Shown piece by piece: positions 8,010-16,146 of a DNA stretch of 45,503 bases. Position 1 is the stretch's first letter. The number at the start of each line of letters is the position of its first letter. Under the pieces are notes generated by a model that saw only the letters and a list, made by a program, of their open reading frames with translations, made no database searches and was not told the origin of the DNA. Source of the DNA: a virus; the IMG/VR virus record IMGVR_UViG_3300042923_000188, positions 1 to 45,503 of that record. One strand, given 5' to 3'. The translations under genes were made by a program, and so were the position numbers.

Positions 8010-8041
8010 TAGCCCCCTATGCACCGATGCACAGGGGGCTA
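8010..8041 (-). terminator. Intrinsic terminator upstream of scaffold
   Basis: A perfect 9-bp stem (8010-8018 with 8033-8041; TAGCCCCCT) with a 14-base loop. It is followed on the minus strand by TTTCTT. It should stop or thin transcription coming from terminase and portal just before the scaffold-capsid promoter. Confidence 0.8.
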
Positions 8042-8060
8042 CCGTCGCAGGGGGCGACGA

Positions 8061-8261
8061 TCACACGCCGTCGACAGTCAGACCATGAATCCGAGCGGCG
8101 TTCAGCATGTCCAGCTTGGTCATGGCGTTCAGCCGCGTTGTCGAGTACGAGGTCGCGTTGTAGGTGTTCAGCGCGGTACGAAGAGCAGAAACAATCGGCT
8201 TGGCCGCGGGTCGCTTGGTGTTGACCGGCGTCACGTCGGCCTTGATGTCGTTGATCGCCAT
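8061..8261 (-). CDS. Small protein between portal and scaffold
   Basis: 66 residues. The N-terminus is Lys- and Thr-rich; the C-terminal half (TRLNAMTKLDMLNAARIHGL) resembles the two-helix SAP or HeH nucleic-acid-binding pattern in spacing only. ATG at 8261 has GAAGGAG upstream and starts one base after the portal stop. It could be a minor head protein or a DNA-binding protein. The following terminator ends its transcript. Confidence 0.7.
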   Translation of the reverse strand: MAINDIKADVTPVNTKRPAAKPIVSALRTALNTYNATSYSTTRLNAMTKLDMLNAARIHGLTVDGV

Positions 8262-8262
8262 G

Positions 8263-10449
8263 TCAGACTCCTTCTTCCGGAGGCGGAGGTCCTTCCTCGC
8301 CGCCCATGCTACCAGGAGGACCGCCCGGACCACCGCCCTGCATCTGCATCTGCTCAAACATCTGCTCCGCGAGACGCTCCTCGTGGATCTTGACGTGCAT
8401 GTCCATCTGTTCCTTCTGCCAATCCGGCCAGGTCTCGTACTCCTGACCCATCCGGAAGCGGTTGTGCTCCTGGATGTGAATGGCATCGTCGTCGAAGTCG
8501 TCGACCTGAATGACAGGCGGGACCATCTGCTCGATCTGAGCCGCGATCTCGGCTCCTTGGGGCATTCCCTGCATCGCCTCCAAAACAGAGTCGACATCGA
8601 GTTCTTCCGGTGGGATAGCAGGCCCGCCCGTCTCCTTCATCATGTCCGACAGGACGATACCGGCGTACTTCTGCCGGTTCTCGGTGATGGCCTGCTCGGT
8701 GACGAGACGGAACTTCATGTTCTCGCGGTTGGCCTTCTTTCGGGCCGCGTCGAGGACCGACAGGATGCGCTGAGCACCGCCGATTTCGAGCATCTGAAGT
8801 GCCTGGTTCGGGTCGGTGATGATGCCCATGCCGAACATGTCCATGACGGTAGCTCGCTTCGCCGCCATCGACTGGCCGATGCTCGATCCGGGCTCGACCC
8901 GAACGTCCGTGCCTCCGGAGATGTCGGCTGCGGAGAGCGTCACCGTGTCGAAGGAGGCATCCCGGCCGACAATCTTGATGGCACGAGGGATGTCGACGAA
9001 CTGCTGGAAGAGCGCGAGCGTCTGGGTGGCGATGCGCTCGAAGCCGTCCTCGATGTTCTGGTACTGCGGCGTGAGGTACTGGTCATCCTTCTCCTGAAGG
9101 AACGAGATCGCCGTACCAGCGGTGACTCCCGGAGGGGCGTCGCCACGAGAGACCTCGTGCTGTCCAGAGATGTCCTCGAAGTCGCTCAGAATCCTGTCGG
9201 GGATCGTCATGACGTACTCGGGGAGTGGTGCTGGCTGGATCTGTGTCGGAGCCTGGAATCCCTGGTTGTATGGGATAGCGAGACCCGGCTCATTCGTGAG
9301 CTTGTTCGGGTCCAACGAGCCCTTCTGGTAGAGCAGCTGAGGACGACCCATCCGCTTCGCTGCGAGCGAGATGTCTGTGCGCCAGTCGTTGTACTCCTGC
9401 TGAAGCGGAATCAGGTCCACAAGAGGAGAGTCGGCGTAGAAGGCGTCGTTGTAGATGTAGTCGAACTTCGTATAGGGGTACTGCCCGTGCTTGTACGGGA
9501 GGCCGTCCTTACGGAGCGCGACGAGGGTGTTCTCGACGAGGACGAGCCACCCGCCATCAGGCAGGAGGGGCGTCTGCATCGGCTTCACCCACATCTCGTA
9601 GATGACCACGCTGTCAAGATCCGAGCGGGGCGAGTTCGACAGGTTGAGATAGGCCTCGTCGAGCAGGGTGTTAGCGGAGACGGTCGAGGGCTCCAGCTTG
9701 CTGCCTTCGAGTTCGGCCGCGTAGTACTGCTTGACCCACTCGATGTTCTTCACCTGGGCCTGGAGCACGTAGGGCTGGTCGTCGAGTTCGTTCTCACGCA
9801 GGTCGGGCACGAAGATGTGGAACGGAGTGATCGACTTGTACACGATGTCACCCGGCTGATTCGAGTGCTTGTCGATGATGGTCGGGTCCCACCACTCCTT
9901 CATGAAGCCGACGCCAGTGATGATCTTCCAGTACTCCGCCTTCGAGTACTCACGACGAAGAGCGCGACGGCTGGCGTAGGACTCCCACACCTGCTCAGCC
10001 GCCTGTGCTGACGCCGTATCTTCGTCTTCCCCAGAAGCCGGGATCGCCTCAACGACAGGGAGGGTGGACAAGAACTTCGAGTGGTCGGCTCGGACAAAGG
10101 ACCGGATGCGGTTGGCCGTGCGCCGGTTGAGGTAGCGCGGGCTCCTCTTCGTCACCATCTTCCCGGCGACTGAGTTCGGGAGGTTCTTGGCGATGCTGTC
10201 GATCCACTGATGACCGAGGTAGAAAGCCATGTTCTGGTACCAGATCCGCTCCTTCACCTGGCGAGCGGTTTTGCACCGGCTGAACTCGCTCTGAACCCAG
10301 GTGACCAGCTTCTTGCCTTCCTCAGTCATCCGGAAGGCTCGAAGCTCGTCGAGGCTCATCATCCCATCAGGGAGGACGGTCGGGTTGTTAGAGGGCGCGT
10401 CCTGCGGCACCAGGGAAGATGTCGTCGAGGAACTCTCGGTCATCGTCAT
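8263..10449 (-). CDS. Portal protein
   Basis: 728 residues, the size of podovirus portals (about 700) rather than the shorter siphovirus type. The N-terminal part is disordered (Ser/Thr-rich). The body has the mixed helix and beta pattern of portals, including DPTIIDKHSNQPGDIVYKS, and the long helical C-terminal barrel ends in a Gln/Met-rich and Gly/Pro-rich tail (EQMFEQMQMQGGGPGG). ATG at 10449 has GAGGAG upstream. The protein forms the dodecameric vertex for DNA entry and exit and would contact the terminase encoded upstream and the adaptor encoded at 647. It overlaps the preceding gene by 62 bases. Confidence 0.85.
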   Translation of the reverse strand: MTMTESSSTTSSLVPQDAPSNNPTVLPDGMMSLDELRAFRMTEEGKKLVTWVQSEFSRCKTARQVKERIWYQNMAFYLGHQWIDSIAKNLPNSVAGKMVTKRSPRYLNRRTANRIRSFVRADHSKFLSTLPVVEAIPASGEDEDTASAQAAEQVWESYASRRALRREYSKAEYWKIITGVGFMKEWWDPTIIDKHSNQPGDIVYKSITPFHIFVPDLRENELDDQPYVLQAQVKNIEWVKQYYAAELEGSKLEPSTVSANTLLDEAYLNLSNSPRSDLDSVVIYEMWVKPMQTPLLPDGGWLVLVENTLVALRKDGLPYKHGQYPYTKFDYIYNDAFYADSPLVDLIPLQQEYNDWRTDISLAAKRMGRPQLLYQKGSLDPNKLTNEPGLAIPYNQGFQAPTQIQPAPLPEYVMTIPDRILSDFEDISGQHEVSRGDAPPGVTAGTAISFLQEKDDQYLTPQYQNIEDGFERIATQTLALFQQFVDIPRAIKIVGRDASFDTVTLSAADISGGTDVRVEPGSSIGQSMAAKRATVMDMFGMGIITDPNQALQMLEIGGAQRILSVLDAARKKANRENMKFRLVTEQAITENRQKYAGIVLSDMMKETGGPAIPPEELDVDSVLEAMQGMPQGAEIAAQIEQMVPPVIQVDDFDDDAIHIQEHNRFRMGQEYETWPDWQKEQMDMHVKIHEERLAEQMFEQMQMQGGGPGGPPGSMGGEEGPPPPEEGV

Positions 10450-10765
10450 TCATCTGCTCCTCGATACCGTCACGCTCGCCTTCGCGCTCGTGAATCCGGC
10501 TGATCTCTCCCTCGTCCGAGGGGTCATAGTGTGAAGTGTACTGGTCCTGAAGATTCATCGCCTGCACAGCCTGGAAGGCGATGGGGTCTTTGACTGAAAG
10601 AAGCGCGACAGCTTTGTCTAGCGCTGCGATCTCCTTCAGCCGTGAGTCACGCTGATACGTCGCCTGATTCTTCAGAGCGCGGAGAAACCACCACGCCATC
10701 AGACACAGGAGCAACGACATCCAGATACCTACGAAGATCACTAGCAACAGCGGCGAGGTTTCCAC
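10388..10765 (-). CDS. Single-helix membrane protein overlapping two neighbours
   Basis: 125 residues. The N-terminal hydrophobic segment (LLLVIFVGIWMSLLLCLMAW) is followed by a charged helical domain with an acidic end. GTG at 10765 has AAGGGAGG six bases upstream; an ATG 21 bases earlier is an alternative. Its first 119 bases lie inside the preceding gene in another frame, and its last 62 bases lie inside the portal gene. An N-terminal anchor with a soluble helical tail would also fit an inner-membrane spanin or a lysis regulator, but its position between terminase and portal is unusual for that. No family is recognised. Confidence 0.65.
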   Translation of the reverse strand: METSPLLLVIFVGIWMSLLLCLMAWWFLRALKNQATYQRDSRLKEIAALDKAVALLSVKDPIAFQAVQAMNLQDQYTSHYDPSDEGEISRIHEREGERDGIEEQMNDDDREFLDDIFPGAAGRAL

Positions 10766-11009
10766 CGATGGCCTCCCTTGTTCCATCCAGGAACCCCCGT
10801 GCGTACTCCTGGCTCTGATCGGGTCGGTCGGTCTCGAAGAGATCGGCCAAGGCGAGCACGGTCGCCTTCGACAGATAGATGTGACCGATGATGCGACCGA
10901 ACTGATCGGTGGCCTTGACCCCTGTGTCCACGAAAGGACCAACAGCAGAGCCGGTGAGGAAGTCGACAGCCGGTTGGTTTTCCGGAGCGTTCGTGACCTG
11001 TGGGTTCAT
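10647..11009 (-). CDS. Hypothetical protein downstream of terminase
   Basis: 120 residues, soluble. The central region (GRIIGHIYLSKATVLALADL) is amphipathic and the C-terminus is disordered (SPRSEESGD). ATG overlaps the terminase stop as ATGA, with GAGGAAG upstream, which supports it as a real coupled gene. Its last third overlaps the membrane protein gene in a different frame. The function is unknown. Confidence 0.65.
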   Translation of the reverse strand: MNPQVTNAPENQPAVDFLTGSAVGPFVDTGVKATDQFGRIIGHIYLSKATVLALADLFETDRPDQSQEYARGFLDGTREAIGGNLAAVASDLRRYLDVVAPVSDGVVVSPRSEESGDVSA

Positions 11010-12550
11010 GCGAAGTATTCTTCCTCGTAGTCGTAGATTTCCTGGTCCTGCCAGGAATCCTCAGATACTACCTCATCCTGGGCCTGGATCATATTCATGA
11101 TCGTTGCGAAGTCGGTGTGAAGAGGTAGTTCTTTGGTCGGGCCGGTGGGCTCAGGAGCGAGATCCGGCATGATCGAGCCGAGGTAGCGGATGCTGTCGAA
11201 GGCGTGGTCGTCCTTCTTGTGGATCTGCTCCTGGCGGTTCAGTTCGTACTGCTTCTTCTGGCTCTCGTAGGCCTGCCACCGGAGACGCTTCAGTTCGCGG
11301 ATGAGGTTATGGCAGTTCGGGGCAACGACCCACCGAGGACGGTTCGGACCCCAAGGGCCGTCTTCGAGCACACGGAAATACTGCTGAAGCTTCTCGACCC
11401 CGATCATCACGTCACGAGGAACTTCGGTGCCAATGTGAATGCCGTACCGGCCGTACTCCATGATGACCGAGGTGCCGGTGTTCATCTGGCGCTGATTGCC
11501 CGCGGGGTCGCCTATCCGGACTTGGGGCTTCCACTTCCAGTCGGCCTCTCGGGCGAGCACGATCTTCGCGTGTTCTGGGGTAGTCATATCGCCGGAGTAG
11601 TGCTCTGCGAAGGTGATGATCCGACCGTCAGAGTGAGCAGCCGTCCACAGCCAGGCTGTCGGGTTGTTGATCCCGAAGTCGACAGAGGAGTAGAGCGTCC
11701 AGTCTCGGCTCGGGAAGAAGTCCAGGACGTGCGTCGCCGGGGCGAAGTTCGGGAAGACGAGACCGGAGCGGGCGACGAAAGCACCCTCCTCACGAATGGC
11801 TCGCTCCTCCTCGCTCATCGCGACGTAGAACTTGCCTCGCGTGGCGACATCGGACTGGAGGTAGGGGTTATCGCTCTGTCGAAGCTGGAAGGTCTTCACC
11901 TCCTGGAGTGTGCCCGCCTGGCTGGGCTCCCAGAGGAGGTCGAAGGTCCAGCCGATGCCCTGAACTGGAGTAGCCGACATGATCCACCGGCCGTCGTAGT
12001 CGACGAGACGGAGCATGTTCTCGTTGAAGACCGCCTGCGGCGGCTCCTCGTCGAATGCGACGAAGTGGAGCGGCACACCACCATGCTTGTCGAGGTCCAT
12101 CGCGTGCGTCAGGAACTCGATAGTCGATCCGTTCGCCAGCGTCAGCGTCAGGGTGCGGTTGTCCCAGGAGTCCTCCCACGAACCATTCACGAGGTCAGAC
12201 TTGGCGAGCCAGCGCTTCAGCTTCGGCAGGATGATCTTCTCGACACCCTTCACGATGTCGACGACGACGAAACGGCACTGGATCGGTCCTGAGCCCCAGC
12301 CGACAGGGCGTTCAAGGAACGGGTGGGTGTCAGTAGCCCACCAGATCACCTCGACCACGGCGGAGTCGGTCTTACCTGACCGGTTGGCTCCAGCGACGTA
12401 GCGCCCGAAGGCGTCACAGCGATGGAAGTCCTCCTGCTTGGGGTAGGGCTTGTAGGTGTGGCGGTTTCCTCGTGCCACGGACGACGCAAGCTCGTCGCGA
12501 GCCAGCGTGAGAAGGCTCCCGACATCGAGGTCTTGCTTGCGAGGGGTCAT
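11006..12550 (-). CDS. terL: Terminase large subunit
   Basis: 514 residues, usual for the family. The ATPase half has Walker A GANRSGKT at residues 54-61 and a Walker B region FVAFDEEPP near 165-173, followed by SATPVQG (motif III type). The nuclease half has the RNase-H-like acids in YSSVDFGINNP near 295, IGDPAG near 348 and KKDDHAFDSIRY near 465. It packages DNA into the procapsid through the portal and cuts concatemers. The start overlaps the preceding small gene as ATGA. The small subunit candidate is not adjacent but three genes upstream (15345). Confidence 0.93.
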   Translation of the reverse strand: MTPRKQDLDVGSLLTLARDELASSVARGNRHTYKPYPKQEDFHRCDAFGRYVAGANRSGKTDSAVVEVIWWATDTHPFLERPVGWGSGPIQCRFVVVDIVKGVEKIILPKLKRWLAKSDLVNGSWEDSWDNRTLTLTLANGSTIEFLTHAMDLDKHGGVPLHFVAFDEEPPQAVFNENMLRLVDYDGRWIMSATPVQGIGWTFDLLWEPSQAGTLQEVKTFQLRQSDNPYLQSDVATRGKFYVAMSEEERAIREEGAFVARSGLVFPNFAPATHVLDFFPSRDWTLYSSVDFGINNPTAWLWTAAHSDGRIITFAEHYSGDMTTPEHAKIVLAREADWKWKPQVRIGDPAGNQRQMNTGTSVIMEYGRYGIHIGTEVPRDVMIGVEKLQQYFRVLEDGPWGPNRPRWVVAPNCHNLIRELKRLRWQAYESQKKQYELNRQEQIHKKDDHAFDSIRYLGSIMPDLAPEPTGPTKELPLHTDFATIMNMIQAQDEVVSEDSWQDQEIYDYEEEYFA

Positions 12551-12834
12551 GGGGTAGAGGAATCAGAGGCACCGAGAGCCACGAGAATCTGGTTGATCGA
12601 CAGACGCCAGGCGTCCGAGTTCCGGGACCCCGTGATCGTCATGCCCTGGAGAAGCGGGATGCTGTCGCCGCCCTTGTGGTTGTGGTTGCCCGAAGCGGCC
12701 TGGAACTCGCCAGGACCCAGTGTGTGGTGGAGCGCTTCCTTCCGCGAGTTCGTGTCCGCGTTCGTGTGGAACCTCTCCACCTCCTCAGCAGTCTCGAACT
12801 GCGAGGTGGACTCCCTGCTCTCCTTGTCGGCCAT
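12547..12834 (-). CDS. Small phage protein before terminase
   Basis: 95 residues. The N-terminal half is charged; the centre has HHTLGPGEFQAASGNHNHKG, a His/Gly pattern (LGPG-Q-A-GNHxH) that recurs in actinophage virion proteins. The end (SRNSDAWRLSINQILVALGA) is helical. Its start shares the A of TAATG with the endolysin stop, and its end overlaps the terminase start. It may be a minor virion protein or a packaging accessory. Confidence 0.7.
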   Translation of the reverse strand: MADKESRESTSQFETAEEVERFHTNADTNSRKEALHHTLGPGEFQAASGNHNHKGGDSIPLLQGMTITGSRNSDAWRLSINQILVALGASDSSTP

Positions 12835-14510
12835 TATCCCTCCAGGGCGTCTTCAGCGATGGCGACAATTGCCTCCAGCGCCTTCCGGTGGTTGTCGGGC
12901 TCAGGCTCTACCACAACAGGGGGCTCGCCGGTTGCCGGGTCGAGGAGACCGTTCGCGAACTTGTCGGCGTACTCGCGCACCAGGCCAGGCTGGATGTTCG
13001 AGCACGAAGTCGCCCGGAACTCCTTGTCGAGACGGATCGGCTCGTCCTTCAGGTGCGGGTTCAGCTTCTCGACGATGTAGACGAGGTAGCCCAGCGTCTT
13101 GTAGCCGAGTTCACGTCCCTCGTCAACCGTCATGATCGGATCGTTCTCCGACTTCCAGCCGAAGGGGTTCCGCTGCCCTGTCGTGAGCGCGATCTGATCC
13201 AGCGGCATGCAGAGCGTGATCCGACCGGGAGACGTGACGTAGTTGGTCCCCTTGCTGTCCGTTCCGTTGAGGTGGTCGACGTTGCCGTCGTGAGTACCTG
13301 CGTTGCGAGGCTCTCCCCACCAGTGCGCGTGGTGCTCGATGGGCTCATAGATCTTGCCGTAGTAGGCCTCCATGTTGCCGTTCCACGACGACGGACCCGA
13401 CCAATTCAGCCACTGCTCATCGAACTCCTCTTCGTACCGAATCCACGAGGGGAAGTCGGCCGCGGTCGGAGTGATGAGATTCGGCGTGTGACCTCCCGGA
13501 ACCGGATCGACAGGATCGGGAGCCGGGACCTTTGTCCAAGTCTTCTTGGCGTTGAGGAACTCCTGAAGCGCCCGGATCGTAGCAGGACCCATGTCGCCGT
13601 CCTGAGCAGTACCGACGTTGAACTGGATGCCCTTGACGGTGACCGGACCCAGCTGACCATCGACCGGAACGCCGACAGCTGCCTGGATCTTGCGGGTGGT
13701 GTCAGGACCCCACTCGCCATCGACCGCCGCACCGACAGACTCCTGGAGGCGTCGGATCGTCGCGGCTCCCAGCTGGCCATCGACCACGAGAGGAGCGTTC
13801 TGGTCGACATGGGGCTGAAGGGTGCCGCCCGAGTTCAGGTGACGCTGGAGAGCCTTGACCGTCTCCGGTCCCAGCTGCCCGTCGACCGCTGCCCCGACGC
13901 GGGCCTGGAGAGCGGAGATCGTCTGCGGACCAATCTCACCGTCCTGAGCCACACCAAGTCGAGCCTGGAGAGCCTTGATGGTAACGGGGCCGAGAGCACC
14001 GTCCTGGCTGACGCCGAGCACAGCCTGGAGCTTGGTGGTAGTCGCCGCGCCCCAGTTGCCGTCGACAACGAGAGTGCCATCCGGGTTCGTGCCGGTGGCA
14101 CCGCCACCGAGAGATCCGATGTACTCGATATGCCACGGCTCGATCTGGCTGAAGGTGTAGCCAGCAGGGTCGAAGCCGAATCGAGGAGCGTTGGCTCGAA
14201 GCCAGTTGGCTCGCGGTGTGCCGTTGCGGGTGACGCCAGGGTCACCGCCAGAGTCGCGCACATCGAGCGCGCGAGGGCCGCGGGGGCCGCCCTCCTCGTG
14301 GTTCGACGTTCCGGGGTACGCGGCGAGGTTGCCGGTGCCGTTCTTGTAGGCGTTCCAGAGCGCCCACTGCTCGGCGTTCGTGCGGGTCCCTGACGAGACC
14401 AGGAGATCGAGACCCCAGACCCGCTTGAATTCGGCTCGGAGAGCCTCGAATGCGCGAGCTACAGAGGACTCAACTCGCTGACCGTTGATGGTTGTGTACG
14501 TGAATGCCAT
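12834..14510 (-). CDS. Three-domain endolysin: M15 peptidase, eight repeats, amidase-like domain
   Basis: 558 residues. Residues 20-130 are a VanY-type (M15) L,D- or D,D-peptidase with zinc ligands H71, D83 and H127 and the base E124 (EPWHIEY). Residues 150-323 hold eight copies of a 20-residue unit of the form DG-x-x-G-x-x-T-x-x-x-x-LQ, in two blocks of four (starting at D150 and D244); these are peptidoglycan-binding half-motifs. Residues about 380-520 resemble a type 2 N-acetylmuramoyl-L-alanine amidase (IEHHAHWWG, then ATSC), but the His expected eight residues before C503 is Asp495. The host wall is the substrate. ATG has AAGGACTATCTC upstream. The gene lies between tail and terminase genes, far from the holin-like genes, so it could also act as a virion protein. 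Confidence 0.85.
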   Translation of the reverse strand: MAFTYTTINGQRVESSVARAFEALRAEFKRVWGLDLLVSSGTRTNAEQWALWNAYKNGTGNLAAYPGTSNHEEGGPRGPRALDVRDSGGDPGVTRNGTPRANWLRANAPRFGFDPAGYTFSQIEPWHIEYIGSLGGGATGTNPDGTLVVDGNWGAATTTKLQAVLGVSQDGALGPVTIKALQARLGVAQDGEIGPQTISALQARVGAAVDGQLGPETVKALQRHLNSGGTLQPHVDQNAPLVVDGQLGAATIRRLQESVGAAVDGEWGPDTTRKIQAAVGVPVDGQLGPVTVKGIQFNVGTAQDGDMGPATIRALQEFLNAKKTWTKVPAPDPVDPVPGGHTPNLITPTAADFPSWIRYEEEFDEQWLNWSGPSSWNGNMEAYYGKIYEPIEHHAHWWGEPRNAGTHDGNVDHLNGTDSKGTNYVTSPGRITLCMPLDQIALTTGQRNPFGWKSENDPIMTVDEGRELGYKTLGYLVYIVEKLNPHLKDEPIRLDKEFRATSCSNIQPGLVREYADKFANGLLDPATGEPPVVVEPEPDNHRKALEAIVAIAEDALEG

Positions 14511-14520
14511 GAGATAGTCC

Positions 14521-15345
14521 TTACGCCAGTCCGTAGAAAGAGATCTCTCCGCTATACGGGGAGCCTGCTCCCATTGTGATCTGAAGTCCGGTCAGCTGAT
14601 CGGAGGAGTTCAGGTTGGAAGTAAGTGTGCCTACTCCAGTAGTCCCTCCAAGGACGGTCCAGTCAGAGATGGTGTAGGTCTGAACCGCTGCGTTGGGAGA
14701 AAACCATCGTGTATGAGATACGCCGATTGTGCCCCAGTAGGGAGTGAGAATGCTTCCGAAATCAGTCATCCCGGTCGCCTGGCTATCAGCCCTAGCTCCT
14801 GCAATCAGGAACTGCTGCGCGCGGGAGTGCGTACCAGAAGTAACAGGCGTCGTACCTACCAAACCTCGAACAGGGCAGTCAACGTTTGCGTTTTTCGCTG
14901 TCCAGATTGCCCTGGTCTCGTAGTTACGGAACCGTGAAGAGAAGATCCCCAGAATCTGAACCACCGTACCCGGCGCAACGTTGGTGAAAACCACAGAACC
15001 GTTTGCTCCGATTGTGACTCCGGCTCCTGTCACAGAAGCAGGCCGGATAAGGTACATCCCACCTTCGTTGGTGACCCAAAGCCCGCCGAGACGACGCCAC
15101 AGAGTCTTGCTTCCGTCAGACTCCTGGTAGGTGTCACCATCCTTCGGATCAACAGGGATGGTACCGATGTCAGCGGCAGGGCCATACCACTGCCGGTTCT
15201 GATTGTCCACATCACCGATGGCGGTGTCGATCTTCCGGAAGTTCTCGTTGAGCGGATCGATGTCGGCCGTCTCATCTGGCAGGATCAGACCTGTTGACCC
15301 CCCGCCAGGGAGATAGAGGTTGAGGTTCGGGGTGCTACCAGCCAT
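14521..15345 (-). CDS. Minor tail or fibre protein
   Basis: 274 residues. The start TPNLNLYLPGGGSTGLILPD followed by PLNENFRKID is the N-terminal pattern of phage tail-fibre or appendage proteins that attach to the virion. The remainder is beta-rich with Gly/Thr/Ser-rich strands, and the C-terminus (GLQITMGAGSPYSGEISFYG) looks like a small beta domain. ATG overlaps the preceding TGA (TGATG). It probably contributes to host adsorption together with the proteins at 1802-4509. The binding target is not predictable. Confidence 0.7.
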   Translation of the reverse strand: MAGSTPNLNLYLPGGGSTGLILPDETADIDPLNENFRKIDTAIGDVDNQNRQWYGPAADIGTIPVDPKDGDTYQESDGSKTLWRRLGGLWVTNEGGMYLIRPASVTGAGVTIGANGSVVFTNVAPGTVVQILGIFSSRFRNYETRAIWTAKNANVDCPVRGLVGTTPVTSGTHSRAQQFLIAGARADSQATGMTDFGSILTPYWGTIGVSHTRWFSPNAAVQTYTISDWTVLGGTTGVGTLTSNLNSSDQLTGLQITMGAGSPYSGEISFYGLA

Positions 15346-16115
15346 CAGCCGATCTCCTTCAGAGCGTGTTGGACCCTCGTCGCCCTCATGATACCGTCCA
15401 ACTCCCCGAGAATCGCCTCGCGTACATCCTTGGGTGCGTGCTTCTCGATGGCCTCCACCAGAGTCAGCACGATCTGCCGTGCATTCTGCACTTCGACAGC
15501 ATCCGGATCGAAGCGACCGGACATCTTCAGAGCAAACTCAATAGAGCGCTGGTTCCCGGACTCGACATTGGTGGCGAGCCCGACGATGGCGGCAGGAACG
15601 ATGTCCTCCAGAACCCTCTCCGTGCGCTCTCGGTACATCCGGGAGAAGAGCGGCTGTCGCATCCAGTTCTGGAAGGTGGCGTAGGAGACCCCGAGATCCT
15701 TCAGCTTCGCTGTCGTGGATCGGGCATCACCAGGATTGGTCAGGATCGCGAGAGCGGTTGCCTGCTTCTCCGACAAGCCTGCTCCGCCCGCAAAGCTGAT
15801 GCCACGTCGTTCGAGGGCCTCCTTGAACTCGACGGTGGCGAAGATGGTCTGGAACAGCTTCAGTGGGATAGTTGGCCAGAGCGTCCGAGCCTGACTCGGG
15901 GTGGGAATCTGCCCTCTGTCGTTCCAGTACACGTCGACCGCCGCCAGAACGTGCCGGAAGTGCATCGGTGAGATGTCCTCCGGCACCTTCTGGCGGGCTA
16001 CCCGACCATCGGGATTGAGTACGACTACTTCCGAGCCTTCGACCTCGAATGCCCTCTGCGGGGCTCCGTCAAGTTCCATATCACCCCAAACGCGAGTGAG
16101 AACAAGATACCCCAC
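15345..16115 (-). CDS. Small terminase subunit candidate (HTH)
   Basis: 256 residues. Residues about 110-160 (LSEKQATALAILTNPGDA, then KLKDLGVSYATFQNWMRQPL) form a helix-turn-helix of the kind found in phBC6A51-type proteins and small terminases. A helical region (GNQRSIEFALKMSGRF) and a charged C-terminal helix follow, which fits an oligomerising DNA-recognition protein. GTG at 16115 is the longest start; ATG at 16079 with GGGGTG upstream is a good alternative. Small terminases choose the packaging site and load the large subunit. Here three genes separate it from terL. A transcription regulator is the other possibility. Confidence 0.65.
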   Translation of the reverse strand: MGYLVLTRVWGDMELDGAPQRAFEVEGSEVVVLNPDGRVARQKVPEDISPMHFRHVLAAVDVYWNDRGQIPTPSQARTLWPTIPLKLFQTIFATVEFKEALERRGISFAGGAGLSEKQATALAILTNPGDARSTTAKLKDLGVSYATFQNWMRQPLFSRMYRERTERVLEDIVPAAIVGLATNVESGNQRSIEFALKMSGRFDPDAVEVQNARQIVLTLVEAIEKHAPKDVREAILGELDGIMRATRVQHALKEIG

Positions 16116-16146
16116 GAACCGAGGTCGAACATCAGCGCATCAGGCA

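Noticed and set aside
8164-10011. Plus-strand open frame of 615 codons opposite the portal gene
   Set aside because: Antisense shadow of the portal frame, with the same low-complexity Arg/Asp/Val/Leu composition and no ribosome site.
13542-14063. Regular 60-base repeats that might be taken for a CRISPR array
   Set aside because: They are coding repeats in frame (20 residues each) with diverged sequence and no spacers.
12720-14393. Plus-strand open frame of 557 codons opposite the endolysin
   Set aside because: Shadow frame; its repeats simply mirror the 60-base repeat units of the endolysin gene.
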